In this document: in pieces, positions 1 to 5,698 of the stretch
Layout of the letters: each line of letters begins with the position of its first letter
How positions within the stretch are numbered: position 1 is the first letter of the stretch
Source of the DNA: an uncultured Eggerthellaceae bacterium
Lineage (GTDB): Bacteria > Actinomycetota > Coriobacteriia > Coriobacteriales > Eggerthellaceae
Assembly: GCA_910585565.1 (NCBI GenBank)
Contig: CAJUFC010000013.1
Location: 1 to 17,577 of the forward strand
Length of the DNA stretch: 17,577 bases
Direction: 5' to 3'
Translations under genes and position numbers: made by a program
The notes under the pieces: model-generated
The model's database searches: none
Told to the model about the DNA's origin: nothing
What the model saw: only the letters and a program-made list of their open reading frames with translations

Positions 1-1
1 C

Positions 2-307
2 GCGTCCGGCGCGTCGCAGCTGGCGTCTGGGGCCGACGAGCTGGCATCGGGTGCCGCCACCATGCGCCGCGAGACGGCTCGCATGCCGGCGCGAATGCAG
101 GACGAGATCGACAAGATGGCGGCTGACTTCGACTTCCCGGAGTTCGTGCCGACGTCGTTCATGTCGCCGCAGAATGCCTCCGTCAAGTCGGTGCAGTTTG
201 TGCTGACGACCGCTGCCATCGAGGTGCCTGAGCAGGAGCAGCCCGAAGAGGAGGTGGCTGCCGAAGAGACGATCGTCGATCGCTTCTTGGCGCTGTTTGG
301 GCTGTAG
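2..307 (+). CDS. C-terminal end of a large membrane transporter, probably MMPL/RND-like (5' end outside window)
   Basis: The frame is open from base 2 to a TAG at 305-307, so the gene starts before the window; the ATG at 62 is internal. The visible 101 residues begin with SGA..LASGA..LASGA repeats, the Ser/Gly/Ala heptad pattern found in the extracellular coiled-coil linkers of MMPL/RND-type exporters and YhgE/Pip-like proteins. A conserved-looking segment follows (FVPTSFMSPQN, then VQFVLTTAAIE), then an acidic Glu-rich stretch, and the chain ends DRFLALFGL. I recall similar tails on MMPL-family transporters of anaerobic Gram-positives, but no membrane segment is visible here, so the family call is inference. 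It converges with the minus-strand FAD oxidoreductase, and a long hairpin at 366-428 separates them. Confidence 0.6.
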   Translation, partial: ASGASQLASGADELASGAATMRRETARMPARMQDEIDKMAADFDFPEFVPTSFMSPQNASVKSVQFVLTTAAIEVPEQEQPEEEVAAEETIVDRFLALFGL

Positions 308-363
308 GGATGCGCGAGGGAGCGTGCCGATGGCGATGACGGCTTCCGCATCGCAACAGACTT

Positions 364-430
364 AAAAGGGGGCACCTGCCTTGGCGTTGACGCGCTTGTG
401 CGCTCACCGCCAAGGCAGGTGCCCCCTTCG
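364..430. terminator. Long perfect hairpin between convergent genes (likely bidirectional terminator or palindromic repeat)
   Basis: Arms 366-386 and 408-428 are perfect 21-bp inverted repeats (the left arm starts AAGGGGGCACC). The 21-base loop can pair further: TGA 388-390 with TCA 404-406 and GCGC 392-395 with GCGC 400-403, leaving C391 bulged. Read on the minus strand the hairpin ends in CCCCCTTTTAAG, a reasonable U-tract for the oxidoreductase gene ending at 466. On the plus strand the tail is only TTCGCTTCC. The stem is unusually long and perfect for an intrinsic terminator, so it may also be a genome-wide palindromic repeat. The rest of 308-465 shows no gene. Confidence 0.7.
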
Positions 431-465
431 CTTCCGTCATGAGGCGCTTGCCGAGGTCGAGGCTG

Positions 466-1770
466 CTACCGCCGGCAGCCCTGCTCGATCCTCATCGTCA
501 GCATGGCGCCGGTGTCATAGGCGACGCTGCCCTCGATGTCGGTGTCGCTGGTGATGTTGAAGCCGACGAGGCGCTTGTGCGGCCCTGAGGCCGCGTCGTC
601 GCCCGGGCACTGCTCGTACACGTACACGACGGTCATGTCGTCGCCCTCGCGCACCTCCACCTCGCGGCTGTCATTCAGCTCGATTGAGCCAGCAGACATG
701 AAGAGCGTGCCGTCGACGCCGATCGTGTTGGTGGAGATGGCGCCCGCAAAGCGCCCCTCGGGCGGGATGGGCGCGCCTGCCAGCTCGGCAGCAATGGTCG
801 TACCGGCGCATTGCCCTTGAATCGCGGCGCTCTTCCAGATGCCAATGATGCGCTTCGTTCCCGAGACGAGCTCGGTTGCCTGAGCGACGTCTCCGGCGGC
901 GTATACGTCCGCGTCGCTTGTGCGCATGTGATCGTCGACGAGGATGCCGCAGTCGGTCTCGAGCGCGCCTTCCGCGAGGAAGCCCAGGTTGCACCGCATG
1001 CCATGGGCAACCGCGATCTGGTCGAACTCGTCGACATCGCCGGTGGAGAACGTGACCTCTAGCCATCGTCCCAGCGGATGCGATGCGTCCTCGATGATGC
1101 GTACGCCCGCTATCGTCTGGCCGAGCCTCAGGTGCACGCCCTTTTCAAGAAGCCCGCGCTCGAAGCGCTCAGCCGCCTCGGGCAGCGCGTTGCAGTCGAG
1201 GATGTGCGGGTTCATGCCGACGAGCGTCGCGTCCAGCTCGCGCTTGAGGCATGCCTCGAGTATCTTGAGCGCCACCATCGAGGCGCCGCTCACGAGCACG
1301 CGCCGGCAGCTCGGCTCGGTAAGCGCGTTGCGCAGGCGCTCGGCGTCGTCCATCGTCCTCAGCATCAGCGGCTCGTAGCCGCAATCAGCAGGAAACCCGC
1401 AGCTCGTCGGCGTAGCGCCGGTCGCCACGATGCACTTGTCATAGGGGAAGCTGCCCGCCTCCGTGCGCACGACGTGTGCGGCAGTGTCCAGCTCGGTCAC
1501 CGGATGCCCGGCCTCGACGGTCAGCTCGAGTGCGTCGATGGCGTCTTGGCTCCAGGGGTGACACTCCTCTGCGGTCAGCTCTCCGCCAGCGTAATAGGAG
1601 GTGAGGATGGGGCTATAGGGTGCGCCCTCCGTGTCGGAGAAGACGCGTATCTCGCCGTCGTAGCCAGCGGTGCGCAGCGCGAGCGCCGCGTTGAACCCAG
1701 CGACGCCGAACCCCACGATGGCGACGCTTTTGTCTTGTGTGGCCGTCATATCTCCTCTTTCGGTCGTCAT
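466..1770 (-). CDS. FAD-dependent pyridine nucleotide-disulfide-type oxidoreductase
   Basis: This 434-residue flavoprotein is of the Pyr_redox_2 type. The FAD-binding GFGVAGFNAA (GxGxxG, residues 20-25) follows an N-terminal beta strand. An ATG motif (IVATGATP, 114-121) and the second FAD motif DVYAAGD (288-294) are in order. The second Rossmann site that normally binds NAD(P)H reads VSGASMVALK (160-169) and lacks the canonical GxGxxG, so the electron donor may not be a simple nicotinamide nucleotide. The start at 1770 is chosen because ATG overlaps the TGA of the upstream Fe-S gene (ATGA), with AGGTG five bases before it; an in-frame ATG at 1749 preceded by AGAGGAG is an alternative. The coupling implies a complex in which the Fe-S protein exchanges electrons with this flavin. 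Substrate unknown. Confidence 0.85.
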   Translation of the reverse strand: MTTERGDMTATQDKSVAIVGFGVAGFNAALALRTAGYDGEIRVFSDTEGAPYSPILTSYYAGGELTAEECHPWSQDAIDALELTVEAGHPVTELDTAAHVVRTEAGSFPYDKCIVATGATPTSCGFPADCGYEPLMLRTMDDAERLRNALTEPSCRRVLVSGASMVALKILEACLKRELDATLVGMNPHILDCNALPEAAERFERGLLEKGVHLRLGQTIAGVRIIEDASHPLGRWLEVTFSTGDVDEFDQIAVAHGMRCNLGFLAEGALETDCGILVDDHMRTSDADVYAAGDVAQATELVSGTKRIIGIWKSAAIQGQCAGTTIAAELAGAPIPPEGRFAGAISTNTIGVDGTLFMSAGSIELNDSREVEVREGDDMTVVYVYEQCPGDDAASGPHKRLVGFNITSDTDIEGSVAYDTGAMLTMRIEQGCRR

Positions 1771-3038
1771 GCGAACACCTGCGCCAGCCAGGGGCCATAT
1801 TCGCCGGTGTACATCCCTTGCAGCTCGGCGAACACGCGCGGCCAGTCTATCTGGTTCTCGAACAGCAGCTCGGCATAGTGCTTGTTCGTGAGGTCGCGCG
1901 GGTTTTCCATCATCCGATAGGCGTAGGTGTAGGTGCACGTCGGGCACATCGTGACCACCAGCGAGCCGTCAGGCGCAAACGACAGCTTGTCGTCGGCCTG
2001 CTGCGACTGCCGGGCCGGGTCGAAGGCGCTGACCGCGCCGCCGGCGCCGCAGCAGCCATGGAACACCGAAGGGGTGTCGCTCGCTATGCCGAGCGCTGCG
2101 CACGTCTCCTCAAGATAGGTGCCGTTGCGGTCTTGGCACGACTTGGAAAGGAAGAGCGGCGCGTCTGGCAACGGGCGCTTGGGCTGATACCCATGCTCGA
2201 CCAGGAAGGCGGAAAGCGACACCACCGAGACATCGAGGCCGCCTCGGGCGAGCGCCGTGCGCATGGCGTTGGCGCAGCCCGGGCACACGCAGACGAGCGT
2301 TTGCGCGCCCGATGCGGCAATCTCGGCGGCATTGCGGTCGCACAGGGCCTCGGCGCGATCGAAGAAGCCGGCGCTCTTGAGCGGCGAGCCGCAGCAGGCG
2401 TCGATCATCGTCGTCTTGCCGCCCAGCTCTTCCAGCGTCGCGAATATCTCGCGCGTGAGGTCGGGGGCGTATGCCGCCAGCGAGCAGCCTGGGAAAAACG
2501 CGATGGCGCAATCGGTTGCCGCGTCGTGCTCGGCGGTCTCCACGTGCCTGGTGAGGTCGGTCATCCCGATGCCGTAGATCGCGCGGTACGCCTTGAAGAT
2601 GTCCCATTCCTCGTCGACCATCACGCTCGACCAGGCGTAGCGCGGGATGAGCCCGAGGTCTTGGAAGTCGCAGCGCGCGTTGTAGATGAGGTCGCACACG
2701 TCGTTGTGCGCGAAGCAGGTGTTCTTGCACGAGGTGCAGAAGAAGCACCCGCGCACCGCTTGCACAAGAGCCGGGTCATAGGCGATGTTCTCTATCAGCT
2801 CTTCGGGGGTGGCGGCGTCTCGCTCGGCTGCCAGCATCTTGGCAGCGATGTCGCCCAAGGTGAGGCCTGCGGTCGTCAGCGAGCTGCACGCCTTGGTGCA
2901 GTGTCCGCATTGCGTGCAGGTGCCCGCGAACCTCCAGTAGGCATCGGCGTGTCCCAGCCGAGGCTTTTCGGCGCCGTCAGCGTCCGGCGTGGCGCCTTGT
3001 GGCTCGAGAGCAGAATCGGTGTTGTCTGAAAGGGCCAT
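1767..3038 (-). CDS. Fe-S protein with ferredoxin domain and two CCG domains (HdrD/GlpC-like)
   Basis: This 423-residue cytoplasmic protein starts with two [4Fe-4S] motifs, CTQCGHCTKAC (C41, C44, C47, C51) and CFFCTSCKNTC (C98, C101, C104, C108). Two CCG (cysteine-rich) domains follow: FPGC185 ... CCG 215-217 ... CVCPGC 250-255, then C301 ... CCG 329-331 ... CPTC 365-368. Heterodisulfide reductase HdrD, glycolate oxidase GlcF and GlpC share this layout; the CCG domains hold a special cluster for disulfide chemistry or pass electrons to a flavoprotein partner. Start ATG at 3038 is preceded by AGAGGA nine bases upstream; the reading frame extends further 5' but into the neighbouring NlpC gene. 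It is translationally coupled to the FAD oxidoreductase (4-base overlap). The partner's substrate is not visible, so I give only the family. Confidence 0.85.
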   Translation of the reverse strand: MALSDNTDSALEPQGATPDADGAEKPRLGHADAYWRFAGTCTQCGHCTKACSSLTTAGLTLGDIAAKMLAAERDAATPEELIENIAYDPALVQAVRGCFFCTSCKNTCFAHNDVCDLIYNARCDFQDLGLIPRYAWSSVMVDEEWDIFKAYRAIYGIGMTDLTRHVETAEHDAATDCAIAFFPGCSLAAYAPDLTREIFATLEELGGKTTMIDACCGSPLKSAGFFDRAEALCDRNAAEIAASGAQTLVCVCPGCANAMRTALARGGLDVSVVSLSAFLVEHGYQPKRPLPDAPLFLSKSCQDRNGTYLEETCAALGIASDTPSVFHGCCGAGGAVSAFDPARQSQQADDKLSFAPDGSLVVTMCPTCTYTYAYRMMENPRDLTNKHYAELLFENQIDWPRVFAELQGMYTGEYGPWLAQVFA

Positions 3039-3066
3039 GGCATCAGATCCTCTCGGGACGGATATG

Positions 3067-3092
3067 CTTTCGCCCAATATAGCATCTGATGC
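3067..3092 (-). promoter_or_regulatory. Candidate extended -10 promoter for the Fe-S/FAD operon
   Basis: On the minus strand TGC-TATATT (TATATT at 3081-3076) forms an extended -10 box, placing a transcript start near 3069 and a leader of about 31 bases with the AGAGGA site. An 11-base dyad GCATCTGATGC (3082-3092) abuts the box. No convincing -35 is seen. A 14-bp palindrome, CCGCGATATCGCGG (3112-3125), lies just upstream and could be an operator. Confidence 0.4.
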
Positions 3093-3111
3093 CACTCGCA
3101 GGCACGACTTC

Positions 3112-3125
3112 CCGCGATATCGCGG
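3112..3125. repeat. 14-bp perfect palindrome in the intergenic gap
   Basis: CCGCGATATCGCGG is fully self-complementary and lies between the NlpC/P60 stop and the Fe-S operon promoter. A second short dyad, CCTCC-GCCGC-GGAGG (3146-3160), sits just behind the NlpC stop without a T-run. The first could be an operator and the second a weak terminator. Confidence 0.4.
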
Positions 3126-3165
3126 ACATTCTTTGCGAGGCCGAGCCTCCGCCGCGGAGGTGACC

Positions 3166-3795
3166 CTACAACACGCGCTTCGCGAAGGTGGGGCAGAAGT
3201 AGTCGAACGACTGGATGCGAACGCCTTTCCCCGTGCCGGCCGCGTGGATGTAGGTGTTGTCCTCGAGGTAGATGCCGACGTGGTAGACGCCTGAGCCCGA
3301 CCCCCAGAAGAGGAGGTCGCCCCGCTCGAGAGCGTCCATCGGCACGCGTTCGCCGAGGCTGGACTGGGCAGCCGCAGTGCGCGGCATCTCCATCCCCAGC
3401 GCCTCGCGCATGCAGTAGAGGACAAAGCCCGAACAGTCGAACCCACGCGGGGTGGTGCCCCCGTAGGAATAGGGCGTCCCCTCGAAGGAAAGCGCCATTG
3501 ACGTCAGGGCCTCGATGGCCGCGTCATGCTCGGCTTGACGTATCGTCTCGTCAAGCTGCCGCACGAGCTTTGCGGCTGGCGATTCCTCGACGGGGGCTGG
3601 CCCGAGCGGCGACTCGAAGGCTGTGCCGGTGTCGAACTGGACAGATGCGTTGTGGGCAGATGTTTCGGCAGCCGAGGCGGTCTCGTCAGACACGAGCGCC
3701 AGGCTACAAGCTAAAACGACGGAAGCTACGACTGCTGCGAATGGGGTGTGGATTCGTAAACTTCTCTCGCCCTGTGGTTGAGAGAAATTCATCAT
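3166..3795 (-). CDS. Secreted NlpC/P60-family peptidoglycan endopeptidase
   Basis: The C-terminal half (residues 93-209) is an NlpC/P60 cysteine peptidase domain: YSYGGTTPRGFDCSGF with catalytic Cys121, YHVGIYL with His172, and TYIHAA with His184 as the polar third residue. Such enzymes cut the D-Glu-diamino acid bond of cell wall stem peptides. The N-terminus has basic residues, a hydrophobic run (AAVVASVVLACSLALV, 20-35) and a likely signal peptidase site near ASA|AE, so it is exported; VVLAC could be a weak lipobox. A short linker with a helix (71-92) precedes the domain. Starts at GTG 3801, ATG 3795 or ATG 3792 are all possible; none has a Shine-Dalgarno site. A TTGCGC-N17-TAGCAT promoter ends nine bases before ATG 3795, so the mRNA may be leaderless. 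Confidence 0.88.
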   Translation of the reverse strand: MMNFSQPQGERSLRIHTPFAAVVASVVLACSLALVSDETASAAETSAHNASVQFDTGTAFESPLGPAPVEESPAAKLVRQLDETIRQAEHDAAIEALTSMALSFEGTPYSYGGTTPRGFDCSGFVLYCMREALGMEMPRTAAAQSSLGERVPMDALERGDLLFWGSGSGVYHVGIYLEDNTYIHAAGTGKGVRIQSFDYFCPTFAKRVL

Positions 3796-3804
3796 AATCA
3801 CGAT

Positions 3805-3833
3805 ATGCTAACAACTTGATGGCGAAAGCGCAA
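3805..3833 (-). promoter_or_regulatory. Candidate promoter of the NlpC/P60 gene, leaderless geometry
   Basis: On the minus strand TTGCGC (3833-3828), a 17-base spacer and TAGCAT (3810-3805) make a housekeeping-type promoter. The expected transcript start falls within a few bases of the start codon at 3795, and no ribosome binding site exists between. Confidence 0.45.
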
Positions 3834-3926
3834 CGATTTGTGTGATTTCTCCACGACTCCATCCGGGTAGAGCGTACGTGAGTTCGATGCGCATGCAGGC
3901 CGCGCGCGTGGGAGCACTTCCGCATC

Positions 3927-3935
3927 TGCTAGACT
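3927..3935 (+). promoter_or_regulatory. Candidate extended -10 box for the flavodoxin-fold gene
   Basis: TGC-TAGACT resembles an extended -10 element and lies about 40 bases before the ATG at 3976. No good -35 is seen. The ribosome binding site GGGAGGA lies six bases before that ATG. Confidence 0.3.
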
Positions 3936-3975
3936 GGTCTCTTCTGATGAGAGGGCTATGCAGGGAGGATGCGCT

Positions 3976-4539
3976 ATGACGACGCTGTTTGTGAATGCGT
4001 GCATGCGGGGGGACGAGTCCCGTACGCTCATGTTGTGCCGGGAATATCTTGAGGGTATCGAGGACGTCGTCGAGGTGGACTTGGCTCAGGTCGGGCTTGT
4101 GCCGTTCGACAAAGAGATGGTGGCTGCGCGGGTGGAGAAGCAGGAGGCGCGCGCGTGGGACGACCCCATCTTCGCCTTGTCTCGCCAGTTTGCTGAGGCT
4201 GACGCGATCGTCATCGGGGCGCCTTACTGGGATCTGTCGTTCCCCTCAGCGCTCAAGATATATCTCGAGCACGTCAGCGTGTGCGACATCGCCTTCCATT
4301 TCACTGATGATGCACGGTGCGAGGGGCTGTGCCATGCTCGCAGCCTCACCTACATCACCACGAGCGGCGGCTTTCTCGAGGGCGCGAACTTCGGCTACGA
4401 GTACTTCTGCGGCATCGCGCGGATGTTCGGCATACCGGAGGTGAGGCTCGTGGCCGGAGAGGGGCTGGATATCGCCGGCATCGACATGGAGGCACAGCTC
4501 GACAAGGCCCGTGCCACGATTGCCAAACTGAAATCGTAA
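3976..4539 (+). CDS. NAD(P)H-dependent flavin oxidoreductase, flavodoxin-like fold (azoreductase-like)
   Basis: This 187-residue protein opens with a beta strand and phosphate-loop-like turn (LFVNACMRGDESRT), as in Flavodoxin_2/azoreductase proteins that bind FMN. The segment GAPYWDLSFPSALKIYLEHV (81-100) matches the FMN-contacting 'AP.WN...P..LK.YID' region of AzoR-type enzymes, and ITTSGGF (127-133) matches their second FMN loop. Such enzymes reduce quinones, azo compounds or nitro groups, with the natural substrate often unknown. Start 3976 is chosen over the ATG at 3958 because GGGAGGA lies six bases before it. It is a single-gene unit divergent from NlpC/P60 and convergent with rarD. The short gap behind it holds only weak GCGCC/GGCGC pairing and no clear terminator. 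Confidence 0.82.
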   Translation: MTTLFVNACMRGDESRTLMLCREYLEGIEDVVEVDLAQVGLVPFDKEMVAARVEKQEARAWDDPIFALSRQFAEADAIVIGAPYWDLSFPSALKIYLEHVSVCDIAFHFTDDARCEGLCHARSLTYITTSGGFLEGANFGYEYFCGIARMFGIPEVRLVAGEGLDIAGIDMEAQLDKARATIAKLKS

Positions 4540-4606
4540 CGACGGCGGCGGCCAGTGATTGAGGCGCCCTGCGGCTGAGGCGCTGTGTGGTTGCGGCTCG
4601 GCTGGG

Positions 4607-5554
4607 CTAGGCGCTTGACTGCTGGCGCTGGCGGTCTTGCTTGGCGCGCCGCGCGTGGCGGATGGCATCGACGCCGACGAGGGCTAGCCCGCTCCAGATG
4701 CATCCGAAGCACACCGCATGGGCGAGCGTGAAGGGCTCTCCGTTCACGAACACGCCGATGAGCAGCGCGATGGTGGGACTCAGATACTGGATGAATCCCA
4801 ACAGCGTGAGCGGGATGGTGTTGGCTGCTGTCGCGAACAGGATGAGGGGGATGGCCGTGATGGCGCCTCCGCCGACCAAGAGCGCCGTCGTCGTCCAGCC
4901 AGCAGCAGTGCTGGCGTCTGCGAGGAATGCGTGGCTGCCCGTGGTGCAGCCCAGCACGATGGCGAAGACAATCGCGAAGGGAGCCATGACCGTGCTCTCG
5001 ACGGCGATGGCCTCGACAGGCGGGTATGCGCCCTTCTTCTTGACGGCTCCGTACAGTCCGAAGCTTACTGCCAGCACGATGGATATCCAGGGGAACTGTC
5101 CGTAATTCGCCGTGAAGAACACGATGCCACAAAAGCACAGGGCCACGGCCGCCCACTGCAGCGGCGTCAGGCGCTCCTTGAAGATGACCAGCCCGAGCAG
5201 GATGGACACGAGCGGGTTGATGTAATAGCCGATGGCCGTCTCCACGATGCGGTCGATGTCGACGGCGAAGATGTAGACGCTCCAGTTGAGCGTGATGAGG
5301 ATGGATGCGGGGACAAGATAGCTCATGGCGCGCCGGTCCTTGAGCAGGCTGAGGAAGTCCCATTTGCCGATGAAGCAGATGATGACGGTGAACACGAAGC
5401 ACCAGATGATGCGCTGGGCGATGACCTCGAACGAGTTGACGTGACCGAGCAGCTTCCAGTAGAGCGGGAAGACGCCCCACATGAGATAGCATCCCAGCGC
5501 GGCGACGATGCCTCGGCGCGTGCGCCGCTTGAGTATCTGAACCTCGTTTTCCAT
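4607..5554 (-). CDS. rarD: RarD-type EamA-family membrane permease
   Basis: This 315-residue hydrophobic protein contains about ten membrane segments in the EamA/DMT arrangement of two five-helix repeats. The opening RGIVAALGCYLMWGVFPLYWKLL followed by E.IAQRIIWC is diagnostic of the RarD branch (chloramphenicol-sensitivity protein family). GYYINPLVSILLG and GFIQYLSPTIALLIGV are the paired repeat motifs around helices 4 and 9. The basic tail RHARRAKQDRQRQQ is probably cytoplasmic. Substrate is unknown for most members. The ATG at 5554 is chosen over 5563 and 5599 because a perfect TATAAT lies seven bases upstream (5567-5562), and no ribosome binding site exists before any candidate, so a leaderless mRNA is likely. 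Confidence 0.88.
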   Translation of the reverse strand: MENEVQILKRRTRRGIVAALGCYLMWGVFPLYWKLLGHVNSFEVIAQRIIWCFVFTVIICFIGKWDFLSLLKDRRAMSYLVPASILITLNWSVYIFAVDIDRIVETAIGYYINPLVSILLGLVIFKERLTPLQWAAVALCFCGIVFFTANYGQFPWISIVLAVSFGLYGAVKKKGAYPPVEAIAVESTVMAPFAIVFAIVLGCTTGSHAFLADASTAAGWTTTALLVGGGAITAIPLILFATAANTIPLTLLGFIQYLSPTIALLIGVFVNGEPFTLAHAVCFGCIWSGLALVGVDAIRHARRAKQDRQRQQSSA

Positions 5555-5561
5555 AGCGGGC

Positions 5562-5567
5562 ATTATA
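5562..5567 (-). promoter_or_regulatory. Consensus -10 box TATAAT of rarD, leaderless geometry
   Basis: A perfect TATAAT on the minus strand ends seven bases before the ATG at 5554, so transcription should begin at or next to the start codon. No recognisable -35 box lies at the normal distance. The terminator hairpin of the upstream oleate hydratase gene (5579-5611) occupies that position. Confidence 0.5.
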
Positions 5568-5578
5568 CGCTCACGCAA

Positions 5579-5611
5579 AGCGGGGAGGCCGAGATGCATG
5601 GCCTCCCCGCT
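5579..5611 (-). terminator. Intrinsic-type terminator behind the oleate hydratase gene
   Basis: The arms AGCGGGGAGGCC (5579-5590) and GGCCTCCCCGCT (5600-5611) form a perfect 12-bp stem with a nine-base loop. On the minus strand the stem is followed by a short TTTG run. It lies downstream of the oleate hydratase stop and just upstream of the rarD -10 box. Confidence 0.7.
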
Positions 5612-5632
5612 CGGGAAACGGAGCGATCGGGT

Positions 5633-5656
5633 GGCCTGAAAGGCGGCTTTCAGGCC
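5633..5656 (-). terminator. Second hairpin behind the oleate hydratase gene
   Basis: GGCCTGAAAG (5633-5642) and CTTTCAGGCC (5647-5656) pair perfectly over 10 bp with a GCGG loop. There is no strong T-run, so it may act together with the hairpin at 5579-5611 or protect the mRNA 3' end. Confidence 0.5.
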
Positions 5657-5698
5657 GGCGGGGCGAATCCTCGCTGACGGATGCCCGCTCGCGGCTGC

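Noticed and set aside
1737..3029. Long plus-strand open frame (430 codons) opposite the Fe-S and FAD genes
   Set aside because: It is antisense to two well-supported genes, is rich in Arg/Ala/Gly as expected from GC-rich shadow frames, and shows no domain.
4540..4606. Terminator between the flavodoxin-fold gene and rarD
   Set aside because: Only five-base GCGCC/GGCGC pairing without a T-run is visible, too weak to call.
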